In this document: positions 1 through 6,641 of the stretch, piece after piece
How the letters are laid out: each line of letters opens with the position of its first letter
Numbering within the stretch: the first letter of the stretch is position 1
Source: JALCSJ01 sp036788835
GTDB taxonomy: Bacteria; Bacillota; Negativicutes; Acidaminococcales; Acidaminococcaceae
Reading direction: 5' to 3'
NCBI GenBank assembly: GCA_036788835.1
Contig: DAIQMR010000052.1
Span: forward strand, 1 to 7,518
Length of the DNA: 7,518 bases
Notes under the pieces: model-generated
What the model was told of the DNA's origin: nothing
What the model saw: only the letters and a program-made list of their open reading frames with translations
The model's database searches: none
Program-made: the position numbers and the translations under genes

Positions 1-1
1 A

Positions 2-889
2 TTGAAGGACCGTATAGAACAAGCAAGGCAAGCATTACCACAAAATTATACTGACGTAGATATAATTAAAATTGGCCAAATAGTTAACGACGAATTAGCT
101 AATAGACCTATACAAAGCGTTAGAAATAGCGCTATGGACATTGTTAGCCAACGCCTTAACGATATCAGAAACGGCATTCAAGCCGCATACGACGATTACA
201 AAGCACGTAAAATTGATTATAAAGAATATGTTAGTAGATTCACTAGCTTGAAAGATGACCAAGCAAAAATTGATAAAGTACGAGAATTTATAGCAAGACG
301 AAACCTTAAAGAGTCTACAAAAATCATAAATGAAGTTAGGGGAACCACTACCGATTTAAAACTTTTTAAGAGCATAGTGACAAGCGCACGTTCAAAAGCC
401 TTTTCATATCTAAAAGAAGCTTGGTCAACCTATCCGGCGTCATGGATTAAAGATTTACAAACCGCTAACGTAATAATTAAACCCGTTCACCAAAAAGGCA
501 GAGCTTTTTATTCGGAATGGAAAAAAGAAATACATTTAAATTCTAAGGAAGTGGGTATTGAAGCGATAAAAACAGCGCTTCATGAGTCTGCGCACCTTTT
601 CGAGCATAAGAGACCCAATGTTTTAAAAATGGAAAAGCTTTTTTATGATCGACGCACAAAAGGTGAAAGCCTGGAAAGTCTAAGAAGTTTAACGGGGCTT
701 AATTATCAAAGCTGGGAAATGACAAGAAAAGACAAGTTTTTGCATGTTTACATGGGTAAGGACTACAGGGGCACCGCCTACGAGCTTTTATCAATGGGCG
801 TTGAAGAGCTTTTGACAAATCCACAAAAATTAATTAGTGCTGATCCTGAGTTTGCAAACTTTATCTATGGTATACTATTCAATGAATAG
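2..889 (+). CDS. Minor head protein, C-terminal part with HExxH metallopeptidase-like domain (5' incomplete)
   Basis: About 295 residues are visible. The frame is open to the window edge, the first codon is a TTG with no ribosome binding site in view, and a family member would be much longer, so this is read as the C-terminal part of a gene that begins upstream. Residues 1-150 look helical and charged. A zinc-peptidase-like HESAH motif lies at residues 194-198, followed by YELLSMGVEELL at 260-271 with candidate third-ligand glutamates E261 and E268. The tail, with DPEFANFIYGIL, resembles the end of phage head morphogenesis proteins (SPP1 gp7/Mu F type), which sit inside the capsid near the portal. 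Position just before scaffold and coat genes agrees. Catalytic activity is inferred from the motif only. The gene is visibly more AT-rich than the capsid and tail genes. Confidence 0.72.
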   Translation: MKDRIEQARQALPQNYTDVDIIKIGQIVNDELANRPIQSVRNSAMDIVSQRLNDIRNGIQAAYDDYKARKIDYKEYVSRFTSLKDDQAKIDKVREFIARRNLKESTKIINEVRGTTTDLKLFKSIVTSARSKAFSYLKEAWSTYPASWIKDLQTANVIIKPVHQKGRAFYSEWKKEIHLNSKEVGIEAIKTALHESAHLFEHKRPNVLKMEKLFYDRRTKGESLESLRSLTGLNYQSWEMTRKDKFLHVYMGKDYRGTAYELLSMGVEELLTNPQKLISADPEFANFIYGILFNE

Positions 890-901
890 GGGGTGTGGTA
901 A

Positions 902-1189
902 ATGCGTGAAATTAAGATCATTGGCATCTTACATGGAATTTCCGAAACGGAAATAGTTCGAGAGGACGAAAACGGAGATTGTCACTTTTTCAAAGATGGA
1001 AAGCCGGACGAATTTATGCTGCTATGGAAAATAGCGGAAGAGAGCACACCTAGGCTAGGAAACTGGTATATGCACTATAATAATATTGAACAGATAGAAG
1101 ATATAGCGCACTATTATTATGACAGGGTTATTTCAGTCACTAAGAATTGGACAGACCCGCCAGAGACTGACGAAAACCTGATTTATTGA
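902..1189 (+). CDS. Hypothetical protein, 95 aa
   Basis: I do not recognise this protein. The start is well placed: an AGGGGGTG ribosome binding site overlaps the end of the upstream gene and lies about 7 bases before the ATG, and the gap to the preceding stop is only 12 bases, so the two genes are probably co-transcribed. The product is acidic and rich in aromatic residues (NWYMHYN near residue 54, HYYYD near 70), with one cysteine, no signal peptide and no membrane segment. It is a small soluble protein. Sitting between the minor head gene and the scaffold gene, it could be an accessory head protein or a non-essential cargo gene; the sequence does not decide. AT-rich like the gene before it. 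Confidence 0.75.
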   Translation: MREIKIIGILHGISETEIVREDENGDCHFFKDGKPDEFMLLWKIAEESTPRLGNWYMHYNNIEQIEDIAHYYYDRVISVTKNWTDPPETDENLIY

Positions 1190-1250
1190 TGTTATATGAA
1201 AACACCTACAAGATAAATGCTTTTTATTTGGTTGGAAGGGAGGTGTTACC

Positions 1251-1292
1251 ATGACCCACGACAAGAAAAAGGGCGGCGGTTGCGGTAAGTAG
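1251..1292 (+). CDS. Mini-ORF, 13 aa (MTHDKKKGGGCGK)
   Basis: An ATG is preceded by an excellent ribosome binding site (GGAAGGGAGGTG, 1234-1245, spacing about 5-8 bases) and opens a 13-codon frame ending in TAG. The peptide is lysine- and glycine-rich with a single cysteine near its end. A rho-independent terminator begins 17 bases after the stop. The strength of the binding site is the only evidence of translation; such sites are rare by chance in non-coding sequence. It could be a true micro-protein, a leader peptide tied to the terminator, or the remnant of a longer gene. No function can be given. Confidence 0.4.
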   Translation: MTHDKKKGGGCGK

Positions 1293-1308
1293 TGTTTAGG
1301 AGTTGCAG

Positions 1309-1338
1309 GGACACACGATTTTTTGTGTGTCCTTTTTT
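1309..1338 (+). terminator. Rho-independent terminator after the mini-ORF
   Basis: A perfect 8-bp stem, GGACACAC (1309-1316) with GTGTGTCC (1325-1332), encloses an 8-base loop and is followed directly by six T residues (1333-1338). It lies between the 95-aa gene/mini-ORF and the scaffold gene, so it would end or attenuate transcription coming from the upstream head genes. Confidence 0.82.
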
Positions 1339-1339
1339 A

Positions 1340-1368
1340 TTGCCGTTTTGGTATTTGTAGGCGATAAA
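1340..1368 (+). promoter_or_regulatory. Weak candidate sigma-70-type promoter ahead of the scaffold gene
   Basis: TTGCCG (1340-1345) and GATAAA (1363-1368) are separated by 17 bases; each matches four of six consensus bases. The candidate lies just after the terminator and about 60 bases before the scaffold start, which is where a promoter would be needed if the terminator is efficient. The match is poor and could easily be chance; read-through or antitermination is an equally good explanation. Confidence 0.2.
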
Positions 1369-1430
1369 CACAAAGACAACGGCGCGGACGCTGACCGCGG
1401 TAAAAAGCGAATGTGAAGGGATGGTAAAGC

Positions 1431-2018
1431 ATGAATAAGGATGAACTAAAAGCACTAGGCTTAAATGATGATCAGGTTAATAAGATTATTGAGGACCAAG
1501 GAAAAAACTTTGTACCTAAAACCCGGTTTAACGAGGTAAACGAGGCTAAGAAGGGTTTGGAAACCAATATTTCAGAAAGAGATAAGCAATTAACCGAACT
1601 GAAAAAGACTAGTGGAAATAATGAAGAATTGAAAAAGCAAATTGAAGCGCTACAAGAAGCCAACAAGACACAGGCCGCTGATTTTCAAGTTAAGCTGCAA
1701 AAAATGACCATTGACAATATTGTCAGCGGTGCGCTTACCGCTGCTAAAGCTAAAAACATTAATGCTGCTAGGGCTATGCTTAAGCTTGATAAATACGAGC
1801 TTGAAGGCGACAAGGTGAAGGGTCTGGAAGATGCTATTGCTACCGCCAAAAAGGAAAATGCTTGGGCATTTGATGTGGACACACCGAAACAAACAAGCAA
1901 CGGCATTAACCTTGGCGCATTTAAGCCGGCTGAAAGCGGCGATACCACAGGGGCCAGCGGTGCTAATACGGTTGCAGCTACTTTGGCTAGCGCAATGGGA
2001 ATTAAATTGAGAGGATGA
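1431..2018 (+). CDS. Phage scaffolding protein, GP20 type (minor structural protein)
   Basis: This 195-residue protein fits the GP20-type scaffold family of Bacillota phages in length and layout. The N-terminus carries the family-like stretch LGLNDDQVNKIIEDQGK and FVPKTRFNEVN (residues 27-37). A highly charged predicted coiled coil covers roughly residues 36-92. A conserved-looking AKNINAARAMLKLD helix (107-120) and a Gly/Ser/Thr/Ala-rich tail (about 166-190) follow. The protein would form an internal core that directs coat assembly and then leaves the procapsid. GAAGGG (1415-1420) about 10 bases upstream supports the ATG; the nearer ATG at 1421 is out of frame. The coat gene follows after 7 bases, as expected for a scaffold-coat pair. 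No separate prohead protease gene is visible. Confidence 0.93.
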   Translation: MNKDELKALGLNDDQVNKIIEDQGKNFVPKTRFNEVNEAKKGLETNISERDKQLTELKKTSGNNEELKKQIEALQEANKTQAADFQVKLQKMTIDNIVSGALTAAKAKNINAARAMLKLDKYELEGDKVKGLEDAIATAKKENAWAFDVDTPKQTSNGINLGAFKPAESGDTTGASGANTVAATLASAMGIKLRG

Positions 2019-2025
2019 TTAAATA

Positions 2026-2934
2026 ATGGCAAATAATATCGAAATGGCCAAGCTGTTTCAAACCATGCTTGACGAACAAATCACACAGGAAGCTACTTCT
2101 AATTTTTTAGAGAGCAACGCCGGACAAGTTGTTTATAATGGCGGCGACACAGTCAAGATTCCTACTTTGACCATGCAAGGCTTAGGAGACTATAGCCGCG
2201 TAAACGGGTATGTGCAGGGTGATGTGACCTTAACCTATAAAGATTACACCATGACCCAAGACAGAGGCAGAGGCTTTACCCTGGATGCCATGGACGTTAA
2301 CGAAAGCAACTTTATTGCAAGTGCCGGTAATGTCATGGGACAATTTCAGCGTTTGCATGTAATCCCGGAGATTGATTCTTACCGGTGGAGCAAGATTCAC
2401 TCTTTAGCGGCTGGCGCATCCCATTCAACTACTTACACACCGGCTAAGGATACCATCTTAGCTGCTTTGGATGCCGACATTGCCAAAGTACAAGATAAGG
2501 CGGGTAACATTAATGGGCTGGTTATTGTTATGTCCATTCCGACCTGTACGGTTCTTAATAGTGCTTTGACTAAAGAGTTGGACGTTATCAATTTTGGCGC
2601 CGGGCAGATTCACACAGAGGTAAAAGGATATAACAACATTCCTATTATCAAAGTTTCCAGCGACCGCATGAAAACCTTATACACTAAGTACGACGGCAAG
2701 ACCACGGGGCAAGAGGCTGGAGGCCTGGTTGCGGCAGATGGTGCCAAGCAGATTAATTGGTTGATTTTCCCGCAAAATGTACCTATTGCAGTAAGCAAGA
2801 CCGACACTGTTCGTATTTTTGACCCTATGACTTGGCAGAATTCCAATGGCTGGCATATTGATTACCGTAAGTTCCATGAGCTGTGGATTCCTGCTAATAG
2901 GCTGGATGTGGTTTATAGTAACATTGGGGCCTAA
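2026..2934 (+). CDS. Major capsid protein (HK97-fold type)
   Basis: The 302-residue product has the size and features of major capsid proteins that follow GP20 scaffolds: a helical N-terminus, a strand-rich GGDTVKIPTLTMQGLGDYSR segment (39-58) typical of the extended loop region, TMTQDRGRGFTLDAMD (75-90), then VIPEIDSYRW (112-121) at the start of the spine-like helix. It would make up the icosahedral shell. No leader segment with an obvious cleavage site stands out, in keeping with scaffold-driven assembly without a protease gene. A GAGG-type binding site overlaps the scaffold stop region, so translation is probably coupled. The HK97 fold is inferred from family resemblance and context, not shown directly. 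Confidence 0.92.
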   Translation: MANNIEMAKLFQTMLDEQITQEATSNFLESNAGQVVYNGGDTVKIPTLTMQGLGDYSRVNGYVQGDVTLTYKDYTMTQDRGRGFTLDAMDVNESNFIASAGNVMGQFQRLHVIPEIDSYRWSKIHSLAAGASHSTTYTPAKDTILAALDADIAKVQDKAGNINGLVIVMSIPTCTVLNSALTKELDVINFGAGQIHTEVKGYNNIPIIKVSSDRMKTLYTKYDGKTTGQEAGGLVAADGAKQINWLIFPQNVPIAVSKTDTVRIFDPMTWQNSNGWHIDYRKFHELWIPANRLDVVYSNIGA

Positions 2935-2948
2935 GGGAGGTACAACAA

Positions 2949-3089
2949 ATGTTTAAACTACAGAAATTAAATATTCAAGTTTTAACAGATTCCGAATTTA
3001 AAAAGGCCCAATTAATTGCTGATGGCTTTAAAGAGGTTGCCGAACCTGAACCGGCAAAGGAGCCGGAAAAGCCTGCAAAAGGTAAGTGA
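2949..3089 (+). CDS. Small phage protein, 46 aa, with Pro/Glu/Lys-rich tail
   Basis: This short gene has a strong AAGGGAGG binding site (2933-2940) that overlaps the coat stop codon, with 8 bases to the ATG. The first 30 residues form a compact basic/hydrophobic part (MFKLQKLNIQVLTDSEFKKA, then an LIADGFKEV helix), and residues 31-46 are a disordered-looking A-E-P-K tail. It fills the space between the coat and connector genes, the place where PBSX/skin-type elements also carry a small gene (yqbF position). The function is unknown; a head accessory role is a guess from position. Confidence 0.8.
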   Translation: MFKLQKLNIQVLTDSEFKKAQLIADGFKEVAEPEPAKEPEKPAKGK

Positions 3090-3095
3090 TGCATT

Positions 3096-3455
3096 ATGGC
3101 CGATTACGAGGCATATATTAACGAGCTTACCGGCTACAACATGACAGATGAAGACACCGAACTAATCAAGGTGTTGGAAGCAGCCGAAAAGCAGCACATT
3201 CTAAACTTTATCAATCAAACAACGTTGCCAGATGAATTAGAACCAGTGCTGCTTGATGTTGTAACAGGGCGCTTTTTGGCGTGCAAAAAATCCGCTGTGC
3301 TGGGTAGTACTGATTTAAGCGTGGTAAAAGCCATTACCGAAGGCGACGTTACCGTTAATCTGGGTGGTACGTCGCCAGAGGCCCGGCTTGATGCTTTAAT
3401 AGCAGAGCTTACAAGGGAGCGTGATTTAATTTGTTTCCGCAAATTGCGTTGGTGA
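3096..3455 (+). CDS. Head-tail connector protein, gp6/YqbG-like
   Basis: The 119-residue product has the usual size of gp6-like (DNA-packaging/adaptor) connectors. Helical segments around ILNFIN (35-40) and LPDELEPVLLD (44-54) are followed by AITEGDVTVNL (79-89) and a final helix ending in RDLICFRKLRW (109-119), a combination common in Bacillota phage connectors. Such proteins form a ring under the portal and extend the DNA channel. The ATG at 3096 has only a weak GGTAAG upstream; the nearer ATG at 3089 is out of frame and closes after 10 codons. Its 3' end overlaps the next gene by 25 bases, so the two are likely translationally coupled. Confidence 0.85.
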   Translation: MADYEAYINELTGYNMTDEDTELIKVLEAAEKQHILNFINQTTLPDELEPVLLDVVTGRFLACKKSAVLGSTDLSVVKAITEGDVTVNLGGTSPEARLDALIAELTRERDLICFRKLRW

Positions 3456-3802
3456 AAAGCGCTATAGAAAGTTTGTACGACGCAAGCGCAAAGGTGTATA
3501 GCTTTGAACCTGTGCTGCTTGCAAGCGGAGCCACGGACAGCGTGGAAACCTACAAGGGTTTAATCCGTTGCCGTGTAAGCTACAAAAGCATTAACCAGAC
3601 TCAAACCACAGATACGGTGGATACACAGCAACAGGCAATTAAAATGTATTATGCCGGAGCGGCCTTAACCATTACCCCCGGTAGCAAGATTGTTATAACT
3701 TGGGATGATGGGCGCACAGCAACGTTTCATAATGCTTCGTTGCCGCAAGTTTACCCACACCATGCCGAATTAACTTTAGAGCTGGAAGAGACTAAACCAT
3801 GA
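3431..3802 (+). CDS. Head-closure-like minor capsid protein, XkdH/YqbH-like (TTG start)
   Basis: A TTG at 3431 is chosen as start because AAGGGAG lies 11 bases before it, inside the connector gene, and no better in-frame start exists nearby. The 123-residue protein shows IRCRVSYKSI (45-54), ITPGSKIVIT (81-90) and YPHHAELTLEL (108-118), a beta-rich pattern seen in small phage head-closure/stopper-like proteins found between the connector and gp10-like genes. It would seal the head vertex and offer a docking surface for the tail. The precise assignment as stopper rests on order and resemblance. The stop overlaps the next start (ATGA). Confidence 0.78.
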   Translation: MFPQIALVKSAIESLYDASAKVYSFEPVLLASGATDSVETYKGLIRCRVSYKSINQTQTTDTVDTQQQAIKMYYAGAALTITPGSKIVITWDDGRTATFHNASLPQVYPHHAELTLELEETKP

Positions 3803-4206
3803 ATATTAAAGTTGATTTTTCGGCGCTTAAAAAGTGGCAAGCGGCCTTGCACAAAAATGAAGCAGATGAAACTATTAAAGCTGCCTTGCAAGAAGCTGTT
3901 GCGCTGGCAATGCGTGGGACTAAACAAAAAACGCCTGTTATTACCGGCACACTGCGCCGGGAATGGAAAATTACCAACATTATTAAAAAAGGTAATGTCT
4001 GGGAAGTGCAACTCTATAATGATACAAAGTATGCAATGTATGTGGAGTATGGCCACAGAACCAGACTTAACAGGCTAACGGGGACAAGGCGTTTTGTTGC
4101 CGGGCGCTACATGATGAAAATTTCCTGTGATGAGGTAGAACGTAATATGCAGGGAATAGTACAAAAGCACCTTGATAGATTTTATAGGAGCATAGGTTAT
4201 AAATGA
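3799..4206 (+). CDS. HK97 gp10-like head-tail joining / tail completion protein
   Basis: The motifs TPVITGTLR (residues 45-53), ND..YA.YVEYGHRT (around 74-88) and RFVAGRYMM (98-106) are the signature pattern of the HK97 gp10 family, and 135 residues is the usual length. Members act at the head-tail junction or in tail completion. The start overlaps the previous stop by four bases (ATGA at 3799-3802) and the stop overlaps the next start in the same way, placing it in a tightly coupled chain. It corresponds in order to XkdI/YqbI of PBSX/skin. A second frame open here (about 3812-4078) is only a shadow. Confidence 0.9.
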   Translation: MNIKVDFSALKKWQAALHKNEADETIKAALQEAVALAMRGTKQKTPVITGTLRREWKITNIIKKGNVWEVQLYNDTKYAMYVEYGHRTRLNRLTGTRRFVAGRYMMKISCDEVERNMQGIVQKHLDRFYRSIGYK

Positions 4207-4616
4207 ACGACACAGTAATGTTGAATGGCGTTATTAAAGCCTTAAAAGCGCTTAATGCCGGGCCGGTCTATGATAGTGAGCTAAAACAAGGCTTTGTTAA
4301 ACCATCTTTTTTCGCAAACCGCATCAACACAGCGCAAAAGCTGTTAGGAAGCGGTTTTAAGCAGGCTTATTATTACTTTGATGTAATCTATTACGTAGAT
4401 AATAAACCGGCCGCCTACGAGATGGGAGAGACTTTGGCGCAAGCTTTGTTCGAGGTTGACACAGAGGACGGCACTGTTCGGGGCATTGATATGTCCTATC
4501 AATATGTTGAGGACTCTTTACATTTTTACGTTACTTATCCTGTACGAATGAGGACTACAGCGCCAGAGGAATTAATGGAAACATTGAAAGTGGAAGGGAG
4601 CGTAAAGGATGGATGA
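4203..4616 (+). CDS. Tail terminator family protein, XkdJ/YqbJ-like
   Basis: The stretch GPVYDSELKQGFVKPSFF (residues 20-37), a YYYFDVIYY strand (57-65) and a final HFYVTYPVRM (107-116) match the pattern of the tail terminator family that precedes sheath genes in myophages and PBSX-like elements. The protein would cap the finished tail tube and link it to the head. At 137 residues it has the usual length. The start sits in an ATGA overlap with the gp10-like gene, with TAGGAG about 12 bases upstream; its end overlaps the next small gene by 8 bases. Confidence 0.85.
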   Translation: MNDTVMLNGVIKALKALNAGPVYDSELKQGFVKPSFFANRINTAQKLLGSGFKQAYYYFDVIYYVDNKPAAYEMGETLAQALFEVDTEDGTVRGIDMSYQYVEDSLHFYVTYPVRMRTTAPEELMETLKVEGSVKDG

Positions 4617-4803
4617 AAACACGGATTCCGTTGTGGTTGAAGCCGTCACGGAACCAACATTTACAAAGGAACAGCTCTTGTTAAGCAAGCGGTATGCTGA
4701 CCAGGTGGACCAGTTAAACGCGTTGCTTGATAATGGCAAGGAATATCCAATTAGTGAGGTTGAAAACTTGCTAAAAGGATTCCTGGCAAAGGAGGTTAAA
4801 TAA
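4609..4803 (+). CDS. Small phage protein, 64 aa, before the tail sheath gene
   Basis: The start is fixed by GGAAGGGAG (4592-4600), 8 bases upstream and within the tail terminator gene. The acidic N-terminus is followed by KEQLLLSKRYADQVDQLNAL and YPISEVENLLKGFLAKEVK, a pattern (EQ..SKRY ... ALL.DGKEY...EV) I recognise from small uncharacterised proteins that lie just before sheath genes in many Bacillota phages, the place of xkzB/yqzN in PBSX/skin. It looks like two helices with no membrane segment. The role is unknown. Its TAA stop shares one base with the sheath start (TAATG), so its translation is coupled to the sheath gene. Confidence 0.82.
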   Translation: MDENTDSVVVEAVTEPTFTKEQLLLSKRYADQVDQLNALLDNGKEYPISEVENLLKGFLAKEVK

Positions 4804-6119
4804 TGGCTTTTGGTGGCGGTACCTTTTTGGTACAAAACAAGGTAATGCCCGGTGCCTATATCAATTTTGTAAGCCTAGCGCGTGCATCCATGACGCTTAA
4901 AGATCGTGGCGTTGGCGCACTGGCAATTGAAATGGATTGGGGGCCGGACAGCTCTATTTTTACGGTAGAGCAGGCAGATTTTCAAGAGAACTGCTTAAAA
5001 TATTTTGGCTACGATTACACGGCTGACGAAATGAAGGGCTTAAGGGACTTGTTTATGAACCTTAAAACCGGTTATTTCTATCGCCTAAATGGTGGCGGCG
5101 TTAAAGCATCTTGCGACTTTGCAACGGCTAAATACAGCGGCACTAGGGGCAATGTAATTAAAATAGTCGTGGCCGCAAATGTTGACGAAGCAAGCAAGTT
5201 TGATGTGAGCACATTCTTTGACGGGAACTTGGTTGACCGTCAAACCGCTGTTAGTGATGTTAAGGGGCTGGTTAACAATGATTATGTTACCTGGATTACC
5301 ACGGCAACTCTTGCTGTTACAGCGGGTACCACCTTAACTGGCGGTACTGATGGTACGGCGGCCACGGGTACGACACACAGCGCATTTTTAGCAGCGTTGG
5401 AAGCCTACAGCTTTAACGTGCTTGGGTGCTTAAGCACGGACGAAACAATCAAGGGGCTGTATTTAGCTTATACAAAGCGAATGAGAGATGACGTAGGCGC
5501 TAAATTCCAGCTTGTAGCATACAGCTTAAGCAAACCTGATTATGAAGGGTGTATTAACCTTACCACACCGGTTTCAGATAGTGCTTTCACTGAAAGCGCC
5601 GCTGTGTATTGGGTTATGGGCGCCGAAGCATCTTGCCAGGTTAATAGAAGCGTAACCAATAAAACATATGACGGCGAATTTACGTTAACCTGTGAAACCA
5701 AGCAAAGCACGCTTTCGGCGGCGATTACGGCCGGGCAGTTTGTATTTCATAAAGTCAATGATGAAATTAGAGTGCTTAAAGATATCAACAGCTTTGTAAG
5801 CTTTACCACTTACAAAAACCGTGATTTTAGCCTTAATCAAGTAATCAGAGTGCTAGACCAGATCGCAAATGATACTGCAAGTACGTTTGAAAGTACATAT
5901 TTGGGCAAGGTCCAGAACAACGCGGCTGGGCGGGTTGCTTTTTGGAATGACCTTGTATATTATGCTAAGACCATGCAAACCATTGAAGCTATTACCGATT
6001 TTGATAGCGCCAACATTACCGTAAAAGAGGGCGAAACCAAAGAAGCGGTTTATGTTGAGTTTACCGTCAAGCCGGTAGTGTGCATGGAAAAACTTTATAT
6101 GTATGTTTATGTAGCTTAA
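4803..6119 (+). CDS. xkdK: Contractile tail sheath protein, XkdK-like
   Basis: The 438-residue product carries the sheath signatures: PGAYINFVSLARASM near the N-terminus (16-30), a Thr/Gly-rich loop with LTGGTDGTAATG in the middle before a conserved-type FLAALEAYSFNVLG helix, and a C-terminal domain with FTTYKNRDFSLNQVIRVLDQ ending in MEKLYMYVYVA (428-438). The sheath surrounds the tail tube and contracts to drive it through the host envelope, so this element has a contractile tail. AAAGGAGG (4788-4795) lies 7 bases before the ATG. The full length and lack of frameshift suggest a functional gene. The same fold occurs in tailocins, but the scaffold and coat genes here argue for a phage. Confidence 0.95.
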   Translation: MAFGGGTFLVQNKVMPGAYINFVSLARASMTLKDRGVGALAIEMDWGPDSSIFTVEQADFQENCLKYFGYDYTADEMKGLRDLFMNLKTGYFYRLNGGGVKASCDFATAKYSGTRGNVIKIVVAANVDEASKFDVSTFFDGNLVDRQTAVSDVKGLVNNDYVTWITTATLAVTAGTTLTGGTDGTAATGTTHSAFLAALEAYSFNVLGCLSTDETIKGLYLAYTKRMRDDVGAKFQLVAYSLSKPDYEGCINLTTPVSDSAFTESAAVYWVMGAEASCQVNRSVTNKTYDGEFTLTCETKQSTLSAAITAGQFVFHKVNDEIRVLKDINSFVSFTTYKNRDFSLNQVIRVLDQIANDTASTFESTYLGKVQNNAAGRVAFWNDLVYYAKTMQTIEAITDFDSANITVKEGETKEAVYVEFTVKPVVCMEKLYMYVYVA

Positions 6120-6132
6120 GGGAGGTGAGTAA

Positions 6133-6606
6133 ATGAGCGCTTTACTTAATGCAAAAGATACCGTTTCTGCAACATACGCGGAGTGCTATGTGACCATTGG
6201 CGGGACAAGATACAATTTCATGAATGCAAAAAAGTTAGAGGCCACCTTAAAAAAGAATAAAAAAGAAATTCCTATTTTAGGGCAATCTAACATGGGCACC
6301 AAGTCGAGTTCTGTCAAGGGTGAGGGCAAGGCCACTTTTTGGTACAACAATTCTATCATGCGTGAAATGATGAAAAAGTACCAGGATACCGGCGAAGATT
6401 TTTATTTTGACATTACAATTCGTCAGTGGGATAAAACATCAGCTTGCGGCGAACAGATTGTTGTTTTGAAAAACTGCAATTTAGATGAACTTGTCATTGC
6501 AAAATTTGAAGCAGGCGGCGACGTCTTAGAAGAGGATCTAAGCTTTACTTTTGAGAGTTACGAGATGCCTCAAAGCTTTAATTTATTGGACGGATTCAAG
6601 GCATAA
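6133..6606 (+). CDS. xkdM: Tail tube protein, XkdM-like
   Basis: This 157-residue protein directly follows the sheath gene, the usual place of the tube gene. Family-like features are LNAKDTVSATYAECYVTIGG at residues 5-24, NAKKLEATLKKNKKEIPILG (31-50), the basic GTKSSSVKGEGKATFWYNN loop-strand (55-73) and ESYEMPQSFNLLDGF at the C-terminus. Subunits stack as hexameric rings to form the inner tube. A very strong AAGGGAGGTGA (6118-6128) overlaps the sheath stop codon, fitting a protein needed in many copies. Two stop codons in a row (TAATAA, 6604-6609) end the gene, followed at once by a terminator-like hairpin. Confidence 0.93.
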   Translation: MSALLNAKDTVSATYAECYVTIGGTRYNFMNAKKLEATLKKNKKEIPILGQSNMGTKSSSVKGEGKATFWYNNSIMREMMKKYQDTGEDFYFDITIRQWDKTSACGEQIVVLKNCNLDELVIAKFEAGGDVLEEDLSFTFESYEMPQSFNLLDGFKA

Positions 6607-6607
6607 T

Positions 6608-6641
6608 AAGGGCGCGGTCTTATGACTGCGCCTTACTTTTT
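6608..6641 (+). terminator. Terminator-like hairpin between tail tube and chaperone genes
   Basis: GGCGCGGTC (6611-6619) pairs with GACTGCGCC (6624-6632) around a TTAT loop, with one G-U pair; the stem can extend by two pairs (6609-6610 with 6633-6634). A T-rich run (ACTTTTT, 6635-6641) follows. It looks like a rho-independent terminator, probably leaky because essential tail genes follow with no obvious promoter between. It would raise sheath and tube mRNA relative to the tail chaperone and tape measure. Confidence 0.72.

Noticed and set aside
1348..1416. Short hydrophilic TTG frame (about 22 codons) before the scaffold gene
   Set aside because: No ribosome binding site and no recognisable content; mentioned only as a possible gene remnant.
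1246..1455. Minus-strand frame of 69 codons over the leader region
   Set aside because: No binding site, composition like antisense of the mini-ORF and terminator, and it crosses a strong terminator and the scaffold start.
3089..3121. ATG overlapping the stop of the 46-residue gene (TGATG)
   Set aside because: The frame closes after about 10 codons and is not the connector frame, so it is unlikely to be a real start.
3812..4078. Alternative plus-strand frame of 88 codons inside the gp10-like gene
   Set aside because: It lies fully within a gene with clear HK97 gp10 motifs and has no ribosome binding site of its own.
5879..5900. Local AAGTAC repeats inside the sheath gene
   Set aside because: Short, inside well-supported coding sequence, and without any wider symmetry.
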